A stretch of DNA of 64,000 bases. Source: Sphingomonas sp. IBVSS2. Lineage in GTDB: Bacteria; Pseudomonadota; Alphaproteobacteria; Sphingomonadales; Sphingomonadaceae. Position numbers and translations under genes: made by a program. Under the pieces are notes generated by a model, which searched no databases, was not told the origin of the DNA, and saw only the letters and a list, made by a program, of their open reading frames with translations. The stretch is from contig NZ_NFUR01000002.1 of NCBI RefSeq assembly GCF_002127225.1, positions 842,146 to 906,145 of the forward strand, read 5' to 3'. Shown piece after piece: positions 1-7,967 of this stretch; the stretch's first letter is position 1, and every line of letters begins with the position of its first letter.

Positions 1-1414
1 GCTGGTGATCGACGGCACCGGTGCGGCGGGCATCGTCGCGGATGTCGCGGTGGAGGGCGACCGGATAGTCGCGATCGGCGGCAACATCGGCGTGGCGCGG
101 GAGGAGGTCGATGCAGCGGGGCTCACGCTCGCGCCGGGCTTCATCGATGCGCACACGCATGACGACCGGCTGATCCTCGGCGGGGCGGAGGCGATGCTGT
201 GCAAGCTGTCGCAGGGGGTCACGACGGTGATCGTCGGCAATTGCGGGATCAGCCTGTCTCCGGTCGCGTTCGACAGCCGCCCGCCTGCGCCGCTCGATCT
301 GCTCGGCGACGCGCGCTGGTGGCGCTTCCCCAGCTTCGCCGCCTATGCCGCGCAGCTGGCGGAGGTCCCGCCGGCGGTGAACGCACTGGCGCTGGTCGGC
401 CACATGCCGATCCGGATCGAGGCGATGGGCGGAGACACCGGGCGGGCGGCGACTTCCGCGGAAGTCGGGCGGATGGCGGCTCGGCTGGCCGAGGCGCTCG
501 ACCAGGGCGGGGCAGGCCTGTCGACCGGTCTCTGGTACGCCCCCGGCGGCGGCGCAGAGAGGGATGAACTGGTTGCGCTCGCCCGGTGCGCGGCGGCGCG
601 GAACGGGCTCTACGTCACGCATCTGCGCGACGAGGGGAACGCGGTGGAGGCGGCGGTCGCGGAAGCGATCGGCATCGGCGTGTCCGGCGGCCTGCCGATC
701 GTCATCAGCCATCACAAATGCACCGCCCCGGAGAATTTCGGCAAGTCGCACGCGACGCTGGCGATGATCGACGCCTGCGCCGCCCACCATCCCATCGGCC
801 TGGACGTCTATCCCTATTGCGCATCCAGCACCGTGCTGCGCCCCGAATGGGTGCGCCCCGATATCGAGACGGTGGTGAGCTGGTCGGTGCCGCATCCAGA
901 CCGCGCCGGGCAGTCGCTCGCGGAGATCGCCGCCGAATGGCGGGTTCCGCTGCATGAGGCGGCGGCGCGCCTGGTGCCGGCGGGGGCAGTCTATTTCTCG
1001 ATGGACGAGGGCGAGGTGCGCCGCATCATGGCGCACCGGCTGACGATGATCGGCAGCGACGGGCTGCCGCATGACGAGCGGCCCCATCCGCGCCTGTGGG
1101 GCACATTCCCGCGCGTGCTCGGGCACTATGCCCGCGACCTGGGGCTGTTCCCGCTCGAGACCGCGGTCCACAAGATGACCGGGCTGACCGCGGAGACCTT
1201 TGGAATATCCGGCCGCGGGATCGTGGCGGAGGGCGCCTATGCCGATCTCACGCTGTTCGACCCCGCGCGCATCATCGATCGTGCTGATTTCACCGCGCCG
1301 ACCCTGTTGTCGGCAGGCGTCGTCGCGACATGGGTCAACGGCCGGCTGGCCTATGGCGAGGGGCAGGGCGTGACCGGCGCCTGTGCCGGACGGCTGCTGA
1401 AGCGCGGAAGCTAG
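1..1414 (+). CDS. N-acyl-D-amino-acid deacylase (D-aminoacylase), 5' end outside the window
   Basis: Amidohydrolase-superfamily enzyme expected to hydrolyse N-acyl-D-amino acids to the free D-amino acid and a carboxylate. Visible motifs in order: GFIDAHTHDD (metal-binding HxH), VGNCGIS (the cysteine ligand of the D-aminoacylase family), STGLWYAPG, THLRDEG, ISHHKC and IGSDGLPHDERPHPR (catalytic Asp), then the C-terminal GAYADLTLFDP typical of the small beta domain. The reading frame is open to base 2 and the family's usual N-terminus (a dozen or so residues before V-I-D-G-T-G) is missing, so the start lies upstream; the GTG at base 5 is only an in-frame codon. The 3' end overlaps the convergent MFS gene by four bases. 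With the nearby amidase and DgcN-like gene it suggests D-amino-acid use. Exact acyl group and amino acid cannot be read from sequence. Confidence 0.9.
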   Translation, partial: LVIDGTGAAGIVADVAVEGDRIVAIGGNIGVAREEVDAAGLTLAPGFIDAHTHDDRLILGGAEAMLCKLSQGVTTVIVGNCGISLSPVAFDSRPPAPLDLLGDARWWRFPSFAAYAAQLAEVPPAVNALALVGHMPIRIEAMGGDTGRAATSAEVGRMAARLAEALDQGGAGLSTGLWYAPGGGAERDELVALARCAAARNGLYVTHLRDEGNAVEAAVAEAIGIGVSGGLPIVISHHKCTAPENFGKSHATLAMIDACAAHHPIGLDVYPYCASSTVLRPEWVRPDIETVVSWSVPHPDRAGQSLAEIAAEWRVPLHEAAARLVPAGAVYFSMDEGEVRRIMAHRLTMIGSDGLPHDERPHPRLWGTFPRVLGHYARDLGLFPLETAVHKMTGLTAETFGISGRGIVAEGAYADLTLFDPARIIDRADFTAPTLLSAGVVATWVNGRLAYGEGQGVTGACAGRLLKRGS

Positions 1415-2679
1415 TCGCGGCCGTCCAGCCGCTTCAGGTCCTCGGGCACATGGCGGGCGGCGACCAGGTAGAAGGGGATCGAGGCAGCGGCTGCCGCCAC
1501 GCCGGCGAACATCGCGTATCGCAGCGAGTCGGCGCCGAACACCGGCCGCAGCAGGTCGCTCAGCACCCCGATCACCAGCGGGCCGAGGCCGAGGCCGATC
1601 AGGTTGCCGACGAACAGCTGGATCGCCGCGGCACGCGCGCGCATCGGCGGCGGCGTGATCGTCTGGATCGTCGCGATGCAGGGGCCGATGAACGCGGCGC
1701 TGAGCGAGACGGGGATGACCGCCGCCGCGATCGCCACCGCGACATTGCCGGCCAGGAAGAACGGCACCCAGAAGGGAATCGAGACGACGGCGGCGATGGC
1801 CGGCGCCAGCAGGTTGCGATGGATCCCGCCGCGCCGCGCGGCGATGTCGGCGAAGCGGCCCGAGGCATAGGTGCCGAGTCCGCCGCCCAGGCCGACGATC
1901 AGCGCGAAGATCAGGCCCACCTCGGTCGAGCCCATGCCATGCGAGCGGATCAGGAAGGCGGGGACGAAGGCAGTGATGCCATAGCCGGAAAAGGCGCTCA
2001 TCGCCGTTCCCAGCACGATGTAGCGATAGGAGCGCTGCCGCCACAGGAAGCCGAGCCGCACGGCGGCGGGCGAGGGCGATTGCACCGGCGCGGGCCGGGG
2101 CGGGTCGCGCAGGACCGCCATCGCCAGCAGGGTCAGCAGCAGGCCGGGCAGGCCGGCGGCGATGAAGGCCGCGCGCCACCCATAGGCGTCGGCGATCCAG
2201 CCGCCCGCGAAAAAGGCGATCATCAGCCCGACATTGACGCCGGTGGCGTAGATCGCCTGGGCCGTCGCCCGTTCGGACGGGCCGTAGAGGTCGGAGATGA
2301 TCGATTGCGAGGCCGGCCCGGTGCCGGCTTCGCCGACGCCCGTCAGCATCCGCGCGACGACGAGCTGCCAGAAGCGCGCGACCAGCCCGCACGCCAGCGT
2401 CATCGCGCTGAAGCAGGCGAGCGAGGCGATGATGATCCGCGAACGGCTCATCCGGTCGGCGGCCAGCGCGATCGGCATGCCCAGCGTCGCGTAGAACAGG
2501 GCGAAGGCCGGGCCGACGAGCAGCCCGAGCAGCGTGTCGGAAACCCGGAACTCGTGCTTGATATGCTCCAGGATGATCGCGAGGATCTGCCGGTCGATGT
2601 AATTGACGGCGTAGATCGCGCTCAACAGCAGCACGATCGCGCCCCGCGGGATCTTCGCCCCGCGTGCCTCAGGCCGCAT
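1411..2679 (-). CDS. MFS transporter, spinster-like family
   Basis: Inner-membrane major facilitator of 422 residues, the normal size for a 12-helix transporter. The N-terminus has the NYIDRQILAI signature of spinster-like MFS proteins, followed by the loop GMPIALAADRMSRSR (motif A region) and GVGEAGTGPASQSIISD in helix 4/5. Its start overlaps the end of the AraC regulator gene by 11 bases, so it is the last gene of an amidase-araC-MFS transcription unit on the minus strand. From context it probably imports the (N-acyl) amino acid or amide handled by the neighbouring deacylase and amidase; the substrate is inferred, not visible. Confidence 0.88.
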   Translation of the reverse strand: MRPEARGAKIPRGAIVLLLSAIYAVNYIDRQILAIILEHIKHEFRVSDTLLGLLVGPAFALFYATLGMPIALAADRMSRSRIIIASLACFSAMTLACGLVARFWQLVVARMLTGVGEAGTGPASQSIISDLYGPSERATAQAIYATGVNVGLMIAFFAGGWIADAYGWRAAFIAAGLPGLLLTLLAMAVLRDPPRPAPVQSPSPAAVRLGFLWRQRSYRYIVLGTAMSAFSGYGITAFVPAFLIRSHGMGSTEVGLIFALIVGLGGGLGTYASGRFADIAARRGGIHRNLLAPAIAAVVSIPFWVPFFLAGNVAVAIAAAVIPVSLSAAFIGPCIATIQTITPPPMRARAAAIQLFVGNLIGLGLGPLVIGVLSDLLRPVFGADSLRYAMFAGVAAAAASIPFYLVAARHVPEDLKRLDGRD

Positions 2680-3790
2680 CGTCGTCCCCTTCGCTCGCCG
2701 GCCTGGCGCCGCGTTTCAGGCTGGAGGCAAGGTGCCGCACGCGCAACTCATCGTTCGCCACCTTGCGCATCTGGATCGGCGAGACGCCGAACGCGGCCTT
2801 GAAGGCGCGCGTGAAGCTCGCCGCATGTTCATATCCGGTCTCCAGCGCGATCTCCATCATCGACATCTTGGAATCGCGGATGAGGTCGAGCGCCAGCTCC
2901 ATGCGCAGCTTGTCGCGGATGCGGCCCACCGTCTCGCCATAGATCATGCGGAAGCCGATCTGCAGACGGTGGCGGGTCATTCCCACCATCTCGGCGATCT
3001 CGTGGATGCTGATCTGCTGGTCGATATTGTCGCGAATGATCTGCATCGCCCGCTTGAGCCGGCGATGGTCCTCTGCCTCGAACCGGCCGCCGAACTGCTC
3101 GCTGTCCGGCTGGGACAGGCCGAACAGGATGTGGCAGGCGAGCTCCAGCGCCTTGGCGGACATGAACGCGCCGCGAAAGGCGCGGGCGAAGGGCGGCGAG
3201 ATGAGCTGGTGCGCGGTGAGCGAGGCCAGTTCCGACAGCGGCACGTTGCGGACGGGATAGTCGCCGCCGTCACGGACATAATGCGCGAGATCGGCCGGGA
3301 TGTCGCTCTCGGTCAGGCCGGTCAGCTCGAAGAAGCGCCCGCGCTCGAAATACAGGGTGACCCAGCGCAGATGGTCGCCCGCCTCGTAGACAGTGTCGAA
3401 GCTGCGCCCGCCGCCCGTGCCGTAGATGGTGCAATAGCCGTCGGCGAGTTCGCCGTCGGTGCCCGCTGCATCGGTCAGCCGGACATTGCCGTTCAGCACC
3501 GCGGACAAGGCAAGATAGTCGTCGCACCGGTGGCTTCGGGCGAGCTGGCGGCGCGCCACCATGTTGACCAGGGCGACGCAAACGCCGTTGTGCAGCTCGT
3601 AGAATTCCCATCCGCCCTTGGCGACATTGCTGTCATATTCGTAGCGAAAGCCGAGGCCGCCGGGCGTCGGATGGCTCCAGCCGTCCGATTTCCGCGTCGA
3701 GAGCCCCTCCGCAGCGGCCGGGTCGCGAAGCTGCGCCAGCATGTCGTGCAGGCTCCGGGAGAGGATCTCGGGCGGGGGCGGGTCGGTCAT
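2669..3790 (-). CDS. AraC family transcriptional regulator
   Basis: Protein of 373 residues with a C-terminal AraC/XylS DNA-binding domain at roughly residues 255-350: the first helix-turn-helix is around ISIHEIAEMVGMTRHRLQIGF and the second around MSMMEIALETGYEHAASFTRAFKAAFG, ending in the family signature GVSP. The N-terminal ~230 residues resemble the effector-binding part of this class but have no motif I can name. It sits six bases downstream of the amidase gene and overlaps the MFS gene, so it is co-transcribed with the genes it probably controls. The intergenic inverted repeat at 5277-5368 is a candidate target. Ligand unknown. Confidence 0.88.
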   Translation of the reverse strand: MTDPPPPEILSRSLHDMLAQLRDPAAAEGLSTRKSDGWSHPTPGGLGFRYEYDSNVAKGGWEFYELHNGVCVALVNMVARRQLARSHRCDDYLALSAVLNGNVRLTDAAGTDGELADGYCTIYGTGGGRSFDTVYEAGDHLRWVTLYFERGRFFELTGLTESDIPADLAHYVRDGGDYPVRNVPLSELASLTAHQLISPPFARAFRGAFMSAKALELACHILFGLSQPDSEQFGGRFEAEDHRRLKRAMQIIRDNIDQQISIHEIAEMVGMTRHRLQIGFRMIYGETVGRIRDKLRMELALDLIRDSKMSMMEIALETGYEHAASFTRAFKAAFGVSPIQMRKVANDELRVRHLASSLKRGARPASEGDDDAA

Positions 3791-3796
3791 CGTCGG

Positions 3797-5251
3797 TCAG
3801 CCCATCCTCGCGCCGGGAACGCAGCCGGGCCAGCGATCCTTCCACGGCGCGGCGTGCTCGAGCTGGCGGGCCAGGTCGAGCAGCAGCGGCTCGCCGCCCC
3901 GCCCCGCGGCGAACATCGTGCCGATCGGCACGCCGTCCGGCCCCGGCTGGATCGGCAGCGACATCGCCGGATGGCCGGTCAGGTTGTGCAGGGGCGTGTA
4001 GGACACATAATCGAACATCAACTGCATGATGTGATCGAAATCCGCGTCAGGGGCCAGTTCCCCGATGCGCAGCGCGGGAAGGCCGAGCACCGGCGACAGG
4101 ATGACATCGGCATCGCCGAACGCGGAGTCCAGCGCGCGGCGGGCATCCTCCGTCGCGCGGAAGAGGTGGTCGATATCGTCGATCGCGGCGCCGGCCGCCC
4201 ATTCGCCCAGCCCCAGCGTCCAGGGCTCGACCGCGATATCGGCGGCGGCGCCGAAACGCGCACGGGCCGATTGCAGCACGTCGCGCGCCAGATAGGCCCA
4301 GATCGCCTTGAATGCCACCATCACCGCCGGGCCGTCATAGGGCGGCGGCGCCTCGAACACATGATGGCCCAGTTCCTCGCACAGCCTGGCGCTGCGCAGG
4401 GTGCTGGCGAGCACGTCCGGATGGGGCTGGTCGCCGTTCAGGTTGGTGGTGACCACGGCGATCCGCAATTTCTTCTCGCGGAGGGGTGCGGGCGAGGGCG
4501 CGTTCGCGGCAACCATGCCCATCGCCCATTCCACGTCGCGCACGCTGCGGGCGAGCAGCATGTCGCAGGCGAGCAGGTCCTCCATCAGGTGCGGCGCACG
4601 GGCGCGCCGAGTCGCGCCGCGCCCCGGCTTCAGGCCGACCAGCCCGCAGCACGAAGCCGGGATGCGGATCGAGCCGCCGCCATCCGCCGCATGGGCCAGG
4701 GGCACCATGCCGGTCGCCACCGCGATGGCCGCGCCGCCGCTCGATCCGCCGGGCGAGCGCTCCGCCGCCCATGGGTTGCGCGCCGGGCCGTAGAGCAGCG
4801 GCTCGGTGGTCGGCAACAGGCCGAATTCCGGCGCGTTGGTCTTGCCCAGGGCGACCAGACCGCCGTCGTCCAGGGCCTGGGTGAACGGGAAGTCGACATC
4901 GCCCGGCGCGGCATCGCGGTGGAGGCGGCTGGCGCTGCGGTTGGGCATGCCGCGATAGTCGAGCCCGTCCTTGAGCAGCCACGGCACGCCTGCCATCGGC
5001 CCGGCGGCGCGGTCGGCGCGGGCCAGCGCGGCATCATAGTCGCGGTGCGTGATCACATTCAGCGCGCCATCGAGTGCTTCGATCCGCTCGATCGCGCTCT
5101 CGCACAATTCGCGTGCCGACACTTCGCCCCGGCGGACGAGCGCGGCCTGGTCATGCGCGTCGAGGCGGCCGATCTCCCATGCCATCGTCGTTCTTGGCGC
5201 CAGGGGTGTCTGTTCCGCGATATCCTGCATCGGTTGCGTCGTCCGTCCCAC
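3797..5251 (-). CDS. Amidase (amidase-signature family)
   Basis: Amidase-signature hydrolase of 484 residues that cleaves a carboxamide bond. The Ser-cisSer-Lys triad is visible: Lys94 in PWLLKDG, Ser170 in the glycine/serine-rich PGGSSGG and nucleophile Ser194 in GGGSIRIPAS, with the 24-residue Ser-Ser spacing expected for the family. No signal peptide, so cytoplasmic. The first codon used here is GTG at 5251; ATG at 5230 or 5185 are alternatives, and family similarity only begins around MAWEIGRLDA. First gene of the amidase-araC-MFS unit, divergent from the DgcN-like gene. In this context the substrate may be an amino-acid amide or N-acyl compound; that is inference. Confidence 0.9.
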   Translation of the reverse strand: MGRTTQPMQDIAEQTPLAPRTTMAWEIGRLDAHDQAALVRRGEVSARELCESAIERIEALDGALNVITHRDYDAALARADRAAGPMAGVPWLLKDGLDYRGMPNRSASRLHRDAAPGDVDFPFTQALDDGGLVALGKTNAPEFGLLPTTEPLLYGPARNPWAAERSPGGSSGGAAIAVATGMVPLAHAADGGGSIRIPASCCGLVGLKPGRGATRRARAPHLMEDLLACDMLLARSVRDVEWAMGMVAANAPSPAPLREKKLRIAVVTTNLNGDQPHPDVLASTLRSARLCEELGHHVFEAPPPYDGPAVMVAFKAIWAYLARDVLQSARARFGAAADIAVEPWTLGLGEWAAGAAIDDIDHLFRATEDARRALDSAFGDADVILSPVLGLPALRIGELAPDADFDHIMQLMFDYVSYTPLHNLTGHPAMSLPIQPGPDGVPIGTMFAAGRGGEPLLLDLARQLEHAAPWKDRWPGCVPGARMG

Positions 5252-5276
5252 ATTGATTGACGACGATGATTTGAAA

Positions 5277-5368
5277 CCATTCCGGGCATTTCGGTTTAGC
5301 CGTCGAGGCGCGCCAGTTCGCGATTTTTCCCGCCGAAACCGTGACGGCTAATGGCGGGCCCGGAATGG
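5277..5368. repeat. Long interrupted inverted repeat in the amidase/dgcN divergent region
   Basis: Two blocks of perfect dyad symmetry are nested around one centre. The outer arms are 11 bases (CCATTCCGGGC at 5277-5287 and its complement at 5358-5368); the inner arms are 9 bases (TTAGCCGTC at 5296-5304 and complement at 5343-5351). The spacers between the blocks differ slightly (8 and 6 bases). The element fills the gap between the divergent amidase and DgcN-like genes. It could be a pair of regulator half-sites that loop DNA, a transcript hairpin in the dgcN leader, or a relic of a small inverted-repeat element; the sequence alone does not decide. Confidence 0.6.
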
Positions 5369-5426
5369 CAAAGCGGTCCGTCCGGCGTTGCGCCACCCCT
5401 CATCGCCTTCTGGCAATGAAACGGGG

Positions 5427-6425
5427 ATGACGATGCAGGCACCATATCTGCTTTTCCTGGGCGACGTGGACGAGCTCAGCGCGGCGAAAACGGCTGCGGG
5501 GGTCAATCAGTGGCGGCGCGAGCTTGTGCTGGCGCAGCATCGGCTGCCCGGCTGCACGGTCGATCTCGGCATCGCCGAGATGACGCCTGCCGAGGCTGCT
5601 CGCGCGGGCGCGCGGACCATGATCGTCGGCGTGGTGAATGTCGGCGGCTTCATTCCGGAGCATTGGGTCGCGACCATGGTCGATGCGCTGGAACAGGGGC
5701 TGGACCTTGCCGCGGGAATGCACCAGCGCCTCAACGACATACCGGCGATCGCCGAAGCCCGCGACCGGACGGGGCGCGCGGTGCTCGATCTTCGCCAGCC
5801 CGATCGCGGCTTCCTGCCCGGCTCGGGGCGCAAGCGCTCCGGCAAGCGGCTGTTGACCGTCGGCACCGATTGCGCCGTCGGCAAGAAATACACCGCCCTG
5901 GCGCTGGAGGCGGGATTGCGGGCGCGCGGGGTCGATGCCGATTTCCGGGCGACGGGGCAGACCGGCATCATGATCTCCGGGCGCGGCGTTGCGATCGATT
6001 CGGTGATCGCCGACTTCATCTCCGGCGCAGCCGAATGGCTGTCGCCCGACGCCGCGCCGGATCATTGGGACGTGATCGAAGGCCAGGGCTCGCTGTTCCA
6101 TCCGGCCTATGCCGGCGTCACGCTGGGGCTGATCCATGGCAGCCAGCCGGACGCGTTGGTGGTGTGCCACGAACCGGTCCGCACCCATCTGCTCGGCTTC
6201 GACTATGGCGTGCCCGACTTGCGGCGCTGCATCGACATGAACGTCGCCGCCGCGCAATTGACCAATCCGGAGGCGCGCGTGGTGGGGATCAGCGTCAACA
6301 CCTCGCGCATGGAACCCGCCGCGATCGACGCCGCGATCCGGGACATCGAAGCGCAGACGGGACTGCCTTGCAGCGACCCGATCCGGCACGGCGTCGATCG
6401 CATCCTCGACGTGCTGCTGAACTGA
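5427..6425 (+). CDS. dgcN: DgcN-like protein (DUF1611), putative D-glutamate N-acetyltransferase
   Basis: About 332 residues, matching the DUF1611 family. A Walker-A-like loop is seen in TVGTDCAVGKKYTALALE near the middle, followed by RATGQTGIMISG and the conserved segments VIEGQGSLFHPAY and VVCHEPVR. Members named DgcN acetylate D-glutamate as the first step of a catabolic route in which DgcA (enolase superfamily) then forms a didehydro product that decays to 2-oxoglutarate. No dgcA is in the window; it might lie upstream of base 1 or elsewhere. Start: a TTG at 5388 is in frame, but the ATG at 5427 (or 5433), just after an AACGGGG stretch, fits the family N-terminus better. The neighbouring deacylase could handle the same N-acyl-D-amino acids. 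Confidence 0.85.
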   Translation: MTMQAPYLLFLGDVDELSAAKTAAGVNQWRRELVLAQHRLPGCTVDLGIAEMTPAEAARAGARTMIVGVVNVGGFIPEHWVATMVDALEQGLDLAAGMHQRLNDIPAIAEARDRTGRAVLDLRQPDRGFLPGSGRKRSGKRLLTVGTDCAVGKKYTALALEAGLRARGVDADFRATGQTGIMISGRGVAIDSVIADFISGAAEWLSPDAAPDHWDVIEGQGSLFHPAYAGVTLGLIHGSQPDALVVCHEPVRTHLLGFDYGVPDLRRCIDMNVAAAQLTNPEARVVGISVNTSRMEPAAIDAAIRDIEAQTGLPCSDPIRHGVDRILDVLLN

Positions 6426-6430
6426 GTGAG

Positions 6431-6467
6431 GGGGCGGGCGCTCCCCCTAGCGCGGAGCGCCCGCCCC
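6431..6467. terminator. Bidirectional terminator hairpin
   Basis: Perfect 14-base inverted repeat (GGGGCGGGCGCTCC at 6431-6444, complement at 6454-6467) with a 9-base loop, between the convergent DgcN-like gene and the alpha/beta hydrolase; it overlaps the last codons of the latter. There is no clear T-run on either side, so the termination role rests on position and stem strength. Confidence 0.7.
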
Positions 6468-7949
6468 GGGCTGATGCCGGATCGCGGTGGGGTGCCGCGA
6501 TTGCTGGGCCTGCGGGAAGCCGCTGTCCTTCCCCTCGACGAACCGATCCAGGAAACCGAGCGAGAAGTCTCCGATCACGCCGTCCATCTCGGCGGCGGAA
6601 ATGGTGCCGTAGAGCGCCGGCGGTGCCCGATGGCGGAACATGCGGATCAGGTCGGTGAAGGCGAGATGGCCCGACCCCTCGACCCGGAAACGGAAATCGT
6701 CCGGCGCGGCGGGCATGGTCCAGGATCGGAACGCGAAGTCCATCGGATGGGTGCGGGGATCGCGGGGCTGGTTCGGATAGAGCGGATAGCGCGGCCAGTC
6801 CGAGTGCAGCCACAGCATCGGCCGGCCGGCGGCGCGATCGAACATCATGGGGTCATAGGTCACGCCGTCCAGGCTGATCGCGGCACGGCACCGCGGCTCC
6901 TGCACACAGGCTTGCGCCGCGATCCCGCCGCCGAACGACATGCCGCCGAACGCCAGGCGCGCGAAATCCGTCGACCTTGCGATCCGCGCGACGAGTGGCG
7001 ACGGCCGGCCGCGCTCCAGCGTGGCCAGGACGAAGCGGGTATCGGCCAGCCACGCCTCGGTGCTTCGCATCAGCCGGTCCTTCGCCGCCGCCGCGGCATA
7101 GGCCGGAAAGCGCCGGCGCCAGCCCGCGGCGCTCTGGTCCTGCACCAGCGCGCCCAGCGTTTCGACCATCGCCGGGGACACCACCAGCGGCGTGGTCTCA
7201 CGGCTCCATCCGTCGGCGAATTCATGCCGCGCGGAATCATAGGGGTGGCCGATGCTGGCCACGACATAGCCATGGCTCGCCAGGCGCTCGAACAGCGGCG
7301 TGTTCTGGGCCGGGTACATCGTATAGCCATGGTTGAAGACGAGCAGCGGATGGCCGCTTCCCGCCGGTTCGGCATCCAGCAGCGCATGAGTCGGGACGGC
7401 GGCGAGATGCAGCAGCTCGAACGAACGATGCAGGGCGTTGCGGGCGATCGATCCCGCGTCGGTCGCGACGGTATCGCGCGGCAGATATCGCGCGAAGGGA
7501 GGCTTGCCCCCGGGCGAGGCCGGGTACCAGAGCTGCACCGTCACGCGGCGCGGTTCTGCCACGCCATCCTCCAGCACGCCATGCCGGCCGGCGTCGATGA
7601 GCTCGATGCGCGCCGTCCCGATCGGATAGCGGCCGTCCGGTGCGGGCAGCGAGAAGAGCGGGAACAGGTAATAGGGGATCGCCGCACCCGGGATTGCGAG
7701 CGCGAACGCCGTGCGCGCGGCGATCCGCATCCAGCGTCTTCGCAAGCTGGGGCCATGCCACAGGCCGGCCGCAGCGATGGCTCCGATCGCCGTCGCCGGA
7801 GCCGCCTGCCAATGATACAGGGCAAGCGCCGCCAGCGAGGTTCCGAGCGCGGCCAGCGCCGCCAGCAGCGCGGGTCGCCGCCGGCCGATCGCGGCCAGCG
7901 CGGCGGCCGAGCCCAGCAGGAGAAAGGCAGCGACGTCGATCGGGTACAC
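6447..7949 (-). CDS. Membrane-anchored alpha/beta hydrolase, platelet-activating-factor acetylhydrolase-like
   Basis: Protein of 500 residues. The first ~110 residues form several hydrophobic segments (predicted membrane helices); the rest is an alpha/beta hydrolase. Visible features are LLVFNHGYTMYPAQN (HG of the oxyanion-hole strand), the nucleophile elbow GMSFGGG, a likely acid in AISLDG and the catalytic His in GSGHLAFTD near residue 455. The arrangement resembles the PAF-acetylhydrolase/dienelactone hydrolase group, whose members cleave short acyl esters. It starts (GTG) 18 bases after a TonB-dependent receptor and is surely co-transcribed with it, which suggests it processes a compound that the receptor brings in. 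Substrate unknown. Confidence 0.82.
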   Translation of the reverse strand: MYPIDVAAFLLLGSAAALAAIGRRRPALLAALAALGTSLAALALYHWQAAPATAIGAIAAAGLWHGPSLRRRWMRIAARTAFALAIPGAAIPYYLFPLFSLPAPDGRYPIGTARIELIDAGRHGVLEDGVAEPRRVTVQLWYPASPGGKPPFARYLPRDTVATDAGSIARNALHRSFELLHLAAVPTHALLDAEPAGSGHPLLVFNHGYTMYPAQNTPLFERLASHGYVVASIGHPYDSARHEFADGWSRETTPLVVSPAMVETLGALVQDQSAAGWRRRFPAYAAAAAKDRLMRSTEAWLADTRFVLATLERGRPSPLVARIARSTDFARLAFGGMSFGGGIAAQACVQEPRCRAAISLDGVTYDPMMFDRAAGRPMLWLHSDWPRYPLYPNQPRDPRTHPMDFAFRSWTMPAAPDDFRFRVEGSGHLAFTDLIRMFRHRAPPALYGTISAAEMDGVIGDFSLGFLDRFVEGKDSGFPQAQQSRHPTAIRHQPGAGAPR

Positions 7950-7967
7950 GGGCGGCCCTCCGCTTGG

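Noticed and set aside
2732..5260. 842-codon plus-strand frame
   Set aside because: Antisense to the AraC and amidase genes, both of which have full family motifs.
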